From: Carallia brachiata
Taxonomy: Eukaryota; Streptophyta; Magnoliopsida; Malpighiales; Rhizophoraceae
Reading direction: 5' to 3'
Assembly (NCBI GenBank): GCA_021464245.1
Contig: JADCRB010000040.1
Coordinates: forward strand, 9,751,534-9,815,533
Length of the DNA: 64,000 nucleotides
Shown here: piece after piece, positions 38,407 through 49,295 of the stretch
How the letters are laid out: each line of letters starts with the position of its first letter
Position numbering within the stretch: position 1 is the first letter of the stretch
Position numbers and translations under genes: made by a program
The notes under the pieces: model-generated
What the model was told of the DNA's origin: nothing
Database searches by the model: none
Seen by the model: the letters and a program-made list of their open reading frames with translations, nothing else

Positions 38407-38522
38407 GAACAGTTAGCGGATTGTTTACGGTTTGAAAATTTCAAACCGCCACTACAGCGAATTGGTTGCAATTTTTTCCTCGAAACTGTCCAATCCGACC
38501 CGCGAACACCCCTACAACTGCC

Positions 38523-40397
38523 CACATTTAAATTTGTATATAATGGATAATTGAGATGAAAATTACCAACCCCCAACTCAAAAATAATTTTACTATCACT
38601 TACTTTTAAACTATAGATAAAAAAAAGAATGTTTTTTAATCGGACAAAAAAAAGAAGAAGTATAGATGTCTTATAAATTCAAGTTTTACAAGTGATTTTG
38701 TTTTTGTTTTTTTTACGATTTCATTGTTTAGACTAGTAAACAACTGTTTTAAAATTCAGTTATATATGCATTAGGAAATTTGTTTAGCAAGTGAGGGTAC
38801 ATTTGGTTAACTCATTTTTAAATTATAATTATGTATTTATTATCATTACTCAAATTAAATATTTTATCTTTAATTGGTTAATTTTATTAAAGATGAAATT
38901 TTTATCATTTTGATTATATTTTCAACAACAGATAGTTACAATAATGATATCGAATATTGATTTTAACCTAGTTTATTAAACGATCTAAAATTAAATATTG
39001 ATGAATTGGTTGCGGCTGACTAATTTGCAAGTCATATATTATTGCCTTCACTGACTATAATTTCTGAATTTGCCACCGGATTGACTTATCCGGACGTTAG
39101 GCAATCACTTCCTTTAACAGTAAGTTGTTGTATTTTCTGATACAGTCCCATCCTTTAGCAGATGATAGGAATTCAATAAGTAGCAGAAGTAGTCGATAAG
39201 ATAATCCCCACCAACATGAAGAACAAAGGGATAAAGTGGCAATGTGGTATCAATTAACTGATATGGGATGGGAGCAACGCTTGTTTGTTAATGTAATGTA
39301 CTGATGACGAATGCAGATACCACAGGTCATCTTTAGTAGCTGCCTTTTTGAGCTCCATGGATGCCCATTTTTCACTTACTGTAATTCTTTCACTGTTCAT
39401 ATGTGTGTCAAGCTGACTCCGATTGAAGTTCAAACTTGAGATATTTAGTCTTTTAGGTTCAATAACATCAAGTGCCTTATACATTTATAAAACCACTTCT
39501 GCTGTAAATACAGCATACTGTGAGACCAGACTCTAGAGAGATGGAGCTTTTTGCGCCCCCTGTATTCCAACAACCTGATTGAATAGAAGTTGTAATGAAA
39601 CATAACGTCATTGAATCTCAGACGAATTGCTCAATGTCATGACTTTTTTTTTTTTTAATAGTAAAAAAAAAGATTTTACTGGATATGTTGGTGATCGAAT
39701 TTTTGAGCTGAAATTGAATAACTTTCGTTTGTTAAAATCTTGTTCAACAATTCCTAAGGACTGATTTACCTACTGAGTACTAGTAGGGCTGAACATATCT
39801 CCACTACAAGAGTTAAGGCAAATGAGTTTACTTTAACGCTGCGCATTACTGTTTACACTGGATGGGGTCTCCATCATGGGTCAACTAGAGAAAGTGCAAA
39901 TATGAGAGTTTAAACCCAAGACTCACAATATAAAAGTACGTCGACTTATCATTAGATTACCATCTCAGATAGTATTCGGTTTCATGACATAATTATGTTC
40001 AATTCAAAAACAAAATACTTGCTACGATAAGTATCTTCTTAGGTTTGGTTATCCGTAAATGTAGCATTATTGCATTTAGCATTTTTTAAGATAAGAGAAC
40101 TTACTTGGTACAAATTAAATATTTTTTTAATTTTCAATTATTTTGAAAAAAAAAAACTGATAATTTGGTGGCTATGGGTTTAAAATTATCTCGGAATTCA
40201 ATTCCCTTATAAAAGCTACAAAATTTATAGAAAATCACTAGCTATATCCGGTTTCAGTGGTTTGCAACTCAACGGCAAATAGGTTGCCTGTAAGCAAATT
40301 TCGGAATGCTAATAGCTGAAAAAAGTTAGTGCTTAAATTTGGTATAAAGATAAATTTCACTTATTAGGTTTCAACATTTCTTTTTTCAGATACGTAT
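38523..40397. other. Intergenic spacer between the hAT and LTR elements
   Basis: It is AT-rich and no gene was recognised. An open minus-strand frame at 39484-39254 has no family features. Confidence 0.4.
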
Positions 40398-40427
40398 TGA
40401 TAGATAATAAGAAAAGAAGATTCCTAA

Positions 40428-40790
40428 TGATGGAAACAACAAAAAGAAGATTTTTTTATTTAAAAATTTATTAATATTTTACATTTATATTTTATATATA
40501 TTATTAAATATAATAATATTTAAAATTTTATTTCTAGTTAGTTTAGTTATTTACATTCTATTCTATTTAGTTTTATTTTTATTTAATTTTATTAATCTAA
40601 ATTTTATAAATAGGTCAGCTTTATTATTTAAACAGAGTGATTAAATATTTATTGAGTTTTGAACGAACGTGATTTTATTTTTTTTACGGGTGGAATTATG
40701 AGTATATTACACGTGAATTTTTATAAATTTTTTTTATTTTTTGAATAGATTCTCGAGTTATTCATCAATTTTATAATTTATCGTACATCA
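40428..40790 (+). repeat. 5' LTR of the PDS5-carrying element
   Basis: It is paired with 43078-43450 and ends in tacatca before the primer-binding site. The segment 40398-40427 repeats the beginning of the LTR (ataagaaaagaagat), suggesting a small duplication at its start. Confidence 0.78.
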
Positions 40791-41757
40791 ATTTGATATT
40801 AGAGCAAATATCGATTCAAACTCATTTTCGATCCTAAATCACACGTCAAAAGCGTTCCAAATCTTACTTCCAATTTTCATCGAACTCAAAATCATTCAAA
40901 AACACCGTCGAAATTCACAAAAACACCATTAAAAACCACAAAACAGACATCTTGCTTCTATTGTTCACTGCCGCAGCATTCGCCGGAGCTCTGCTGCGCG
41001 ACGTGGCTGTCGGTCACCGGCTACAACCTGAAACCACCCGTCAAACTCGTAGGCCTCCAATCTACATCTCTCTGGCCTTCACGTGCCATGATCTGGTCAG
41101 AATCTCCTCAGAATAGCCGTTCGAAGCCCGCTAGACAACCTTGTAGTCTGCTGATGTTTCACCACCATTGGTCACATCCGACACTCGAACCTGGTCTAGC
41201 AAGGACCAGTGGCCTCCGATCTATCTGTTTTTGCCATCAAAGTGCCGATTGGAACCCAGCACGTCGACATTCATCGACCTTTTTCTACAATGCTGCCTCT
41301 CGGTTTGCTGAACCTCCGTGTTCACCGCTCTGCCTCCCACACCAGCACCCGTTTGACCTTTGTTTGGCCTCTCCTGACCTCCAATGAATGCCCTTGACCT
41401 CGCCAGAGCGCACCGCCTTTGTCGTTGTGTCAAGTCCTTTTCCAGCAACATGTTGGTTTGCTTTCTTGTTTTTTCCTTTAAACTATTCTAGATTTTTTAT
41501 TTTCAGGTTTAAAAATAAAAATAAAAAACAGAGAAACAAGTCAAAAAAATAATAACAATAAATAAGAGTGATATGTCTTTTCAGTCTAGCTATTCGAGTC
41601 AATAGTCGATGTTTTTGAGTGTTGTAGAGTGTCTGCGAAAAAAAAAAAAAGGTTTCAAATTGTTTTTTGTCTTTGAGAAGAGAAGAAAAGTGTCAACCTT
41701 TGTTTCTTTTGGTCTGTTTTGAGTAGGACAAAAAAAAAAGAAAAAAAAGAAAAAGAG

Positions 41758-42876
41758 ATGACTACAATTCTCAATAAGCAAATTTGGTATGTTGGGGAAA
41801 GGTTACAAAGTCCTCCTGTTTATATTGGAGGCTTGCTTTCTCTTCTTGATGAAATCGAAGATTACTTATCGAGACTAAATCAGTCAGGTATAATGCCAGT
41901 TACTCTGCATCCACTGATGAATGCATTTATTAGCCATCAATTCTTTCTATATATTGATGTTGATGTAAGAGTTTTAGTTACTCCTTGCTTTTATCTGATA
42001 TTGAGGATAACTGCTCCATCTGCTTTTACTTCTAGTGATGTGGCGAGAGATATTTTTAAGCTGATTGTCTTATTGTTTGAGGATTTGTGTGACAATAGCT
42101 ATCCTTTATATGTTAAGTGGATCTTGGTTTTTGAAACTGTTGTAAGTTGCAGTCATATTACCTGAGGTTGGATCTTGGTTGTGACTCATTAATTGTTGAG
42201 ATGTTTTATCACTTCTTCATTGGTATACGAGATTATCACCTAAGGAGAGTCTTTATGCTAATAATATCTCTCCTGACTTACTTTTTCTGCTATTATATAG
42301 TGTGGAGAAAGTTCGTGCAAAGATTGTCTCTCTTTTTTACAAGTTGGGAGAACAGTACTTAGAAGTTATACTTCTAAGATTCGACCTTACTTGGTGTATG
42401 CTGTGAAATCTTTTTACATATCTTTGGCTCGTTACAGTAATGTTGTTGCTACAATATTTCAAGATATATTTGAGATTGATGAACAGTTTTATGTTCATGG
42501 TACTGAAGATGAGGTTGTTGTTCATGTTGATCACTGTATAGTTGAAGATGATTTGTGTATTCACATTAGTACATTTGATGAGGTCATTCAACTTGTAGTT
42601 GATTCAGTCCATACTAATGTTTTGGAATTGATATCCCTCGATCTTCCTCTTCCCATTGAAGATGAGTTAGAAATAGCGAAGTCAAACATTGCTCTCTTAG
42701 AAGAAGTTGATCACATTGTTGATGAACCAACAACATATGTGTCTTTGACTCCAGCAATTGATTTGGTTGCTGATGAATTTATCACACCAATTATGCGCAA
42801 TGAAATTACACATGCTGAAGAAGTTGTTATTCCTTTGGATTTTGTCAAACCAGTTGTGACTGAAGAGGTTGCATAG
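41758..42876 (+). pseudogene. PDS5 (sister-chromatid cohesion cofactor) N-terminal HEAT region captured in an LTR element
   Basis: In order, with frame changes near 42150, 42270 and 42380, the sequence reads LQSPPVYIGGLLSLLDEIED, DYLSRLNQSG, DVDVRVLV, LRITAPSAFTSSDVARDIFK, LRLDLGCDSLIVEMFYHFF, NISPDLLFLLLYSVEKVRAK, LFYKLGEQYLE, and RPYLVYAVKSFYISLARYSN with VVATIFQD. These follow the collinear landmarks of plant PDS5-like proteins ('LLxLLDQVExxLSRVEQSP', 'RITAPDAPY', 'LDLECDALIIEMFQ..F', 'ISxELLSPLLASVKK', 'ARKLGE', 'KPYLxxAVKSLGISLDDYSxVVASICQD'). PDS5 regulates cohesin on chromatin. Introns are absent, which suggests capture through RNA. The last 130 codons (to 42876) are acidic and may derive from the region after the HEAT repeats. 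The protein is not expressible as one frame. Confidence 0.8.
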
Positions 42877-43077
42877 ATTGCACAGATTGTGGAAGCAATT
42901 GATTTTGTCATTTTACCACAGTTTTAATTTTTGACTTTTCTTGTAGAGCTCTTGAAGTTTGTTTCGTTGCTACTGCCTCCAATTTTTTCTACAGATTTTT
43001 ATCCACTTTGAAGCCCGTTCTTTCTCATTCTCTGCACTTCAAAATTTGAGGACGAATTTTTGTCAAGTAGGAGAGAA

Positions 43078-43450
43078 TGATGGAGAATAAGAAAAGAAGA
43101 TATCTATTATTTAAGAATTTATTAATCTTTTATAATTATAATTATATTTTAGGTATTATATTATTTAGAATATGATAGTATTTAAAATTCCATTTCTAGT
43201 TAGTTTAGTCTATTTAGAATTCTATTCCTATTTAATTTCATTGTTATAAGCTCTATAAATAGGTTTCATGTTAGTTTCATTATTTAAGCAGAGAGATTAT
43301 GATATTTGATATTGAGTTTTGAACAAATATGATATTCGTTTTGTTTGCTGGTGGATTCTTGCATATGCTACAGGCAATTCCTATCATTTTTTTTTATATT
43401 TCGGGTGGATTCCTAAGTTATTCATCAGTTTCATAATTTGTTTTACATCA
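43078..43450 (+). repeat. 3' LTR of the PDS5-carrying element
   Basis: It starts directly after the polypurine tract with tgatgg and ends in tacatca. It matches the 5' LTR over its whole length with substitutions and small indels. Confidence 0.8.
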
Positions 43451-44589
43451 TTATAATACCAAATATTAAGTACACATTGTTATAAAAGTTAAGATTTTAA
43501 ATGCAAATAAGCCAAAACTGGGCATTGCCAAAATTAGTTGGCATCATCTAAAAGTTAAGATTTTATTTGGTAGTAACATAAGCCGAAGCTGGGCCTTTCA
43601 TGGGCATACTGGATTATTATAAGTTATAACTAGTTTCTAATTATAGAAGTGTCTGATCAAATTTTTTTAGATTTTATTTTCTAAGATGAGAACTATTTCT
43701 TAAGATCATTATAATATCTAGTGCCACTCAATTCAGTGCCATAATTGATTGATTGCTAGCATCTTGAAATTTAGATTTTGATAATTACATGTATAATTCT
43801 CTAACATCCACAATCCAATCTTCTGGTTCGGTTGTTCTTGCACCAACCAGGCTCAAATCTCTCAATCTGTTTGTGTTCCTTAAAGCTCGTTACTAAATAT
43901 AAAGATAGTTACTTTATTCTGACTAATTTGACTTTTGGTCTTTTTTGCTTTCTAATGGATTTTTTGTTTTCTTGTTACTTTTGTGTTTTTTTAATTCTCT
44001 AATTTTCATTTTCGTTTTAGGTGATGAACTTGAGAGAGTTGACTTTATATCTTGAGATTGACTGGGGATACCTTTGGTTAATTTTGGGTCTTTATGACTG
44101 AGTGGTTTAGTCATTTGGACCAGTACAAATTTTTTTTTTTTAATTATAGTTTGTGAAATTCATTTTCACTGGGTTTTTAGTGAAAATGTGGTTGAATTCA
44201 ATTATATTTAGAATCCATTTAACAATGATAATAGCTACAATTTTTACCATTTCTCATCTCTATGCTTGTGAATCTCTTTATTCAGTACTTGTTGCTATGG
44301 CTTATGTAGGTTCGTAATAAGGTTAAATGGTTTTCTTTGCTTCGATTTAGATTAATGATAGAGTATGAGTGAAAAACACATTCATTTAGGAGTTCTTTCG
44401 ATTCCCATTAAGCTTTCCTAGTAAAATTATTTGTTCAGTTGTTTGAGGTTTGTGCCAAGAATTCCCATTTTGCTTTTTGATCTCGTGGTTGATATGACGC
44501 TTCTACATATGCTCAATTCCTAGATTGGCTAGCCTTTATGTGAGTCAACATAAATTAAAAAGCTAAAATAAGATATTATATAACCGTTA
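43451..44589. other. Spacer with a diverged 60-bp direct duplication
   Basis: aaagttaagatttta followed by ataagcc(a/g)aa(a/g)ctgggc occurs at about 43487-43530 and again at about 43550-43603. The rest is AT-rich with no gene. Confidence 0.4.
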
Positions 44590-44978
44590 GAGAACAATGC
44601 TGAGTTAAAGAAGCAAATAAGGTAGCTAAACAAAAATGCATACTTGACTGAACAAAGAAAGGATCATGCTGCAAAGCAGCTCTTGGTAATGGGTAAGAAG
44701 CAGAAAGCTGGTCCTATTAATACTTTCAAAGGATTGAGAATCAACCAACAGTCACTCCTGATGAGTTTGTGACCCCAAGATTGGCAAGAATCTTGGAGAA
44801 AATTGCTATTGGGAAGGAGCTTATAGCTACGTTTGCAAATTCAAATGTGAAAAGCATGTTAGATGTTTGGTTCACAAGCATGAAGAGATTAGGTATAACC
44901 ACTACTTGGTTATTGCATTAAATGACCATATAGTGGAATTGTGCAACTCAAAGTGATATTTTAGTGTGCAAAAGAGAT
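44590..44978 (+). pseudogene. GT77 nucleotide-diphospho-sugar transferase fragment (At1g14590/RRA-like)
   Basis: Translations NAELKKQIR, then QRKDHAAKQLLVMGKKQKAG and PINTFKGLR, then (frame change near 44738) PTVTPDEFVTPRLARILEKI, AIGKELIATFANSNVKSMLD and VWFTSMKRLGIT, then (another change near 44896) NHYLVIALNDHIVELCNS and, after a stop, VCKRD. They match the collinear blocks of plant GT77 arabinosyltransferase-type proteins ('LVMG.K..AGPF.TVKGLR', 'NPRLAKILEKIA..KELIVALANSNVK', 'YLVVALDD.I..FC', 'VYKRDPD'). Intact members are Golgi type II proteins that transfer sugars to cell-wall glycoproteins or polysaccharides. The homology stops exactly where an LTR begins (44979), so the gene was cut by a retrotransposon. 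The remainder was not found in the window. Confidence 0.8.
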
Positions 44979-45080
44979 TGTTGGAAAAGAGTCCCACATT
45001 GGTGGGAGACAGAAAGAAAGAATGAAATTTAAACTTGTGTGGATTTTTGGTTAAAGAAATTTGAGTCAACTTGACAAGAC
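44979..45080 (+). repeat. LTR fragment inserted in the GT77 gene
   Basis: It starts tgttggaaaagagtcccaca, a motif typical of plant LTR starts, and runs only about 100 bp before the next element begins at 45081. Confidence 0.5.
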
Positions 45081-46054
45081 TGTTGGTCCTAGGGCAACAC
45101 AAGAGGAGGGTGAATTGGGTGTTTTCAAGTTTCACTCTCGTTTTTTTCACTTTCAACTCCAAAGGCATTAGTTGCAACAATAATAATTGATAAATAATAA
45201 AGCAAATAAAGAAAGCAATAATACAAGCAACTAAAGGTAAATAAGAGAAGGGAAGAAGAGCTTGCACAGTTATTTATAGTGGTTCGACTCCAACTTGGAA
45301 CCTACATCCACTCTCAAGGGCCATTCTTTGAGAATTCAATCCACTATAATGTTTCTTTATTTGATATATGAAGAACAACCGTTACAACACACTTTCGGTT
45401 CATACCTTTAAACACAAGCTTCCATAAAGCTTTTAACTTCACTCCTTTTTTTTCTCTTGATATCATACACTGGTTTTTAATTTCATAATGATCTTTTCTC
45501 CGGCCGTGACCTAATAGGTATACACAAGTAAGCTTATAAAGCTTAAAGACTAGTCTTTGGGTCAATGATTTCCTTTTAAAGAAAAATCACATTCAAAAAA
45601 GGAAACATGATCTGTTTGTCTTCAAGGTGCCTGGTCGACCACAAGACCGAGTCTGGTCGACCAAGGCTGAAGCCTTTAGTACTGCCTCGAATAGGCTCTT
45701 CTCTACCTATGACCATCTGGTTGACTGCTTTGCTTGACTGTAGCTTTCCAATCTTGTCGAGACAAACTTCTTTTTTAGGATCTTCTAAGATCACATCAAC
45801 ATCTTTCTAAAATTAAAGAGTTGGCAGATATGCAAGATCTTTGACAATATAAGCTCAATTCAAATTCAAAGTGAGATCTTGCCATAAAGAGCAAAATCAT
45901 AATAATAAGCTTCCATAAAAGATAAGATCACAATGAAGACTCACTCATATAATCAATCAATCAAAAAATAGGGTATGGAAACATAATTGAGGCATTCAAT
46001 CATCAATCAATATAGGATGTCAATAATTAAAATAAATGCCAACAAATCCTAACA
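45081..46054 (-). repeat. 3' LTR of the Sirevirus-like element
   Basis: Plus-strand limits are tgttggtcctagggcaacac at the left and ...aaatcctaaca at the right, giving TG...CA termini. The agaggagggtgaattggg block near the left end is typical of copia LTRs. Confidence 0.7.
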
Positions 46055-46809
46055 AACTCCTCCTTTTTGATGATAACCATGATTGATTGATGATGAGCAT
46101 ATATAGGATACGATGCATGATATGCTCCCCCTAAATGCAAGCTCCCCCTAGCAAAAGTAGAACTACAAATATATGCCATAATAGAACATAAATAAACCGC
46201 ATATATAAAAGTTAGTCAAAGCATATAACAAAGACAAAGATAACAAAAATAATTGTTTATAAGTGCATAAAAATGAAAATAAAAAGAAAAATCCAAGTTT
46301 AAGTCTCATGGGGAATCAATCCATCAATCATCATATCTCTCTCCCCCTTTGTCATTAGCAAAAGCAGCTTAATGACCATGTGGTTAGCCCTTACCCTTTT
46401 GATGATAGCTCAGAAGAATAGCTGCCTAGTCCTTCATTTCCATCATGATATCCTTTAGCTCAATCCAGATCTCATCAACATCGTCTCTACGGCCATTTCG
46501 GTTGCCTTGGAGTTCTTCTATGTTAGCTTAAAATTCTTCTTTGGTGGCAGGGTCTGATGCGGTAGGTTGACCAAAGTTGGATGATGTAGCTTTTGATTTA
46601 GACTTCTTGGGGGGGGGGTGCTGACCATGTTCCTTCTTTAGATACCTCCATTTTCATTTGCTTGAGGGTAATGGTGCTAATGTATCTGTTTTTACTGAAG
46701 CAAGAAGAGCCTCCTTCATAGGTGAGACTCTAAGGTACATAAGTAAGCTGCTGAGATGTATGACATAGGGGATGTTTTGGATAGAATCTTTCTGAGCATT
46801 CTTGATTAC
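46055..46809 (-). other. Non-coding region between env-like ORF and 3' LTR
   Basis: It contains repeated purine tracts on the minus strand (reverse complements of gctccccct at about 46125-46150 and ctctccccctttg at about 46338), which resemble additional polypurine tracts. A G-run lies at 46609-46618. Confidence 0.5.
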
Positions 46810-48087
46810 TCAGAGCATGTGCCTTGGTAAATTAAATGGTTTCCTCAATGCATAGGTCAATAAACACATATTTGTGAATGTTAAGTAATTATAGTGGCCA
46901 CCTCTAGGGCTAATGTTGTAGGCTACCATTCTTTGCACCACTCTTGACTTAATAGGCAAGTCAGATGCCTTAAATGGCTTATGGACATCCATACTTTCCA
47001 AATTGGACGTGTCCTCTCCTTCAAAGATAACATCTAACCACTCCTGTACGCTGAACTTGTCAGTGTCCCAAGAATCTAACCATTCGACCTTGCCTTCTTC
47101 ATTTTTCAAGGCAAAGAAATCAGCAACTACTTGGGGTGTTAACATCACCTCTTTTCTATTCACATAGGAGATGATCTCTGTAGCATACTTATTAGCTTCC
47201 ATGTTTACATAAAACATTTTGAACATCTTAGGATAAAATGTATTTTCAAGAGTAATGAACCTAACCCAATCTTGAAAAACAATCCATCTAGAAACCCATT
47301 CTGCTTAAATTCATTTATATAATCAAAATGTAATGGCCTCGCTTTATGCACAGTTCTCCTACTAAGTTTGGAGGCATAGTTTTTTGAGATATTCTCAGTC
47401 CCAAAAGTGAAAATTAAAAAACATAGAAGGGTCAAGGTTAGGAGGTATATCATGACCTGCTGGAGCTTAAGGAGTTGCAAAATTACCATTGCCTTATGGT
47501 GGGTCAACTGGTGTAGAGGCTAGGTCAACCTGTGTTTAGTGGATCCCTTGGTCTGTTATGAGTGCCTTATGTGTTTGAATTGCTATAGAAGGCATTTTTT
47601 GGGGTTTGAAGAAGCCAATTGGTTTGGTCGACTAAGGAGTGGTCAGAGTTTGGTCGGCTGGTGGCGGTGTGACTTCATATAGGTTGGTCGGTAAGGGAGA
47701 TGGGTCGACTGAGGTATTTTTGACTTGGGTATCTAAAGGGACTTCAATCTGAGTTTGGTCTGTCTGTCTTTTCCTCTTCTCTTTCGATTGTGAGGGTTCA
47801 GTGTCTTTTGATTTTGACTTGCTAGGTGCTTTGGATAGTGTTGGATTAGTAATTGGGTCGGAGAAGGGATCTAATTGGGGTAAATTCGTCGGTCTAGAAG
47901 TTTTACTTGGTTGAATCGTCCTTGTAACCCTTGAAGAGTCTATCTTTCTTCGTTTGGTCTTAAAGATCAGTGACCCTAGAGGAGATTCCAGTGAGGGAGT
48001 ATTAGAATAAAAGGGTCTCAGAGATCTAAGATGAAAAGAGGTTGCTTGGGTGTGTTCAGAGGATTCTGAATCATTGATTGACACCAT
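46810..48087 (-). pseudogene. Envelope-like / 'putative plant transposon protein' ORF of the Sirevirus-like element
   Basis: The N-terminal part (48087-47632, 151 aa) is Ser/Pro/Thr/Lys-rich (SKSKDTEPSQSKEKRKRQTD), as in the low-complexity N-terminus of Sirevirus env-like proteins. After an interruption, 47507-46810 carries ARPLHFDYINEFKQNGFLDG, MFKMFYVNMEANKYATEIIS, VDVxxPQVVADFFAL-like residues (TPQVVADFFALKNEEGK) and NYLTFTNMCLLTYALRKPFN. This is the conserved block of this retroelement protein. Its role is not established. Frame changes near 47210 and 47510-47630 show decay. Confidence 0.6.
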
Positions 48088-48584
48088 GATCGGTGATGAA
48101 AACAGTGCATGTGCGATGGCGACATTCTGAATTCTTGTCGATTTCCTATTACTGAAGCCCTAGTTTTTGAACTTGAATATACCTTCGATTTTGTGGTAGT
48201 TGGATGAGAGATTTATGGATGACTTTGCCATTGAAACCCAAGGATTACTAGATTAATATAGATTTTTGAATTTTTAAATTCAAAATTGAAGAAACAGTTC
48301 CTGGGAAAAATAAGGTTTTTAGTTTTGGAAAACGAAGGTTAGGGTTTTGGGGAACATTAAAAACATTTGGTTAACCAATCATAAATGCTTAGGTTGACAG
48401 CTTACATCGGTTAACTTATGCTCTAAGTCTAGTCGACCGATCTCTCTTGCAAAGAAACATGATTTTTAGTTCTAATTTTAAAAGTTCAAATCCAAATGCA
48501 ATATGATGTAGCATATGGTAGTAACAAACAATCATATCAACAATAAGATTAGGAAACATGCATCACAAGAATAAAAAGATCAAT

Positions 48585-49295
48585 ATAAGTCAATTAAACC
48601 CAATTTCTCTCTAATAGATTCAAACCTGTCCTCACTCAAATGTTTGGTAAAGATATCGACTAGCTAATCATTGGTACTCACAAATTCTAACGTCACCTTT
48701 GAGTACATGGTATCTAATTTAATGATATTTAAGGTCAATGTGTTTGGTTCGAGAATGATGGATGGGTTTTTGGTCATATTGATTGCACTGGTGTTGTCAC
48801 ACTAAATAATAATATAGGAATAGTGTAATGTAAAATCTTCTAGTGTTTGTTTCATTCAAAGTAGTAGAGCATAGCAACCACTGGCTGCTAAATCCTTCAG
48901 TAGTAAAAAGTGCAACAAAATTTTGCTTTATACTACACCCAGGCATTAGAGATTTCCTAAGAAATTGATATCCACCAGAGGTACTTTTTTTCTCAAGTCT
49001 ATCTCCCGCAAATTCTAAATCAGAATAACCTATTAGGTCAAAGGTTGGTCCTCTCAGGTATCAATGTCCCAATCTAATAGTCCCTCTCATGTATCTCAAG
49101 ACTTTTTTAAGGGCTACTATGTGAGATTCCCTTGGATTGGATTGAAATTTTGCACACATACACACAAAATACATCAAGTCAAGTCTACTAGCAGTTAAAT
49201 ACAAGAGGCTGCCGATCATACCTAGGTAGAGTTTTTCATATACCTTCTTACCATTCTCATCGCTATTAAGCTTAATAGATGTTATCATGGCACTT
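48585..49295 (-). pseudogene. Copia pol C-terminus (end of reverse transcriptase and RNase H)
   Basis: MITSIKLNSDENGKKVYEKL, YLGMIGSLLYLTASRLDLMY, FVCMCAKFQSNPRESHIVAL and KKVLRYMRGTIRLGH match the end of the copia reverse transcriptase. Further on, NPIHHSRTKHIDLKYH-like residues and LVDIFTKHLSEDRFESIREK match the RNase H end, with a TAG in place of the usual Gln before LVDIFTK. Several stops interrupt the region between. Confidence 0.8.

Larger units (their letters stand above)
33748..38522 (+). mobile_element. hAT-superfamily transposon with intact ends
   Basis: The element proper spans 33756-38514 (4759 bp) and is bracketed by an exact 8-bp target-site duplication, caactgcc, at 33748-33755 and 38515-38522. 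The left terminus begins taagactgttcaataacc. The right terminus in reverse complement begins taggggtgttcgcgggtc. They agree at most of the first 11 positions. Both subterminal regions are rich in aaccgccc/gcggtttg motifs, the likely transposase binding sites. Inside are a 5' leader (34020-34196), a leader intron, the transposase coding region and a hairpin near the 3' end. The coding region is broken, so the element is not autonomous now. Confidence 0.9.
40398..43450 (+). mobile_element. Non-autonomous LTR retrotransposon carrying a PDS5-derived sequence
   Basis: The 5' LTR (about 40428-40790, or from 40398 if a short duplication at its start is included) and the 3' LTR (43078-43450) share their start (tgatgga), an internal tttctagttagtttag block, a taaatagg TATA-like block, gagttttgaac, and the end ttcatca...tacatca. 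They are visibly diverged. tgatattagagc (40794-40805), just inside the 5' LTR, is a degraded initiator-Met primer-binding site (TGGTATCAGAGC). gtaggagagaa before 43078 is the polypurine tract, preceded by a gaggacgaattttt block common in plant Ty3/gypsy elements. No gag, protease, reverse transcriptase or integrase is present in the 2.3-kb interior. Confidence 0.82.
45081..49295 (-). mobile_element. 5'-truncated Ty1/copia element, Sirevirus-like
   Basis: On the minus strand the order is the end of pol (49295-48585), an envelope-like ORF region (48087-46810), about 750 bp non-coding, a polypurine tract (reverse complement of ctcctccttttt, 46058-46069), and the 3' LTR (46054-45081). An extra ORF between pol and the 3' LTR is the hallmark of Sireviruses. 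The gag, protease, integrase, most of the reverse transcriptase and the 5' LTR are missing beyond about 49295. It sits inside an older LTR fragment, showing nesting. Confidence 0.78.

Noticed and set aside
41088..41451. Open frames on both strands in the leader of the PDS5-carrying LTR element
   Set aside because: No similarity recognised. It is the GC-richer leader of the retroelement, and the frames shadow each other.
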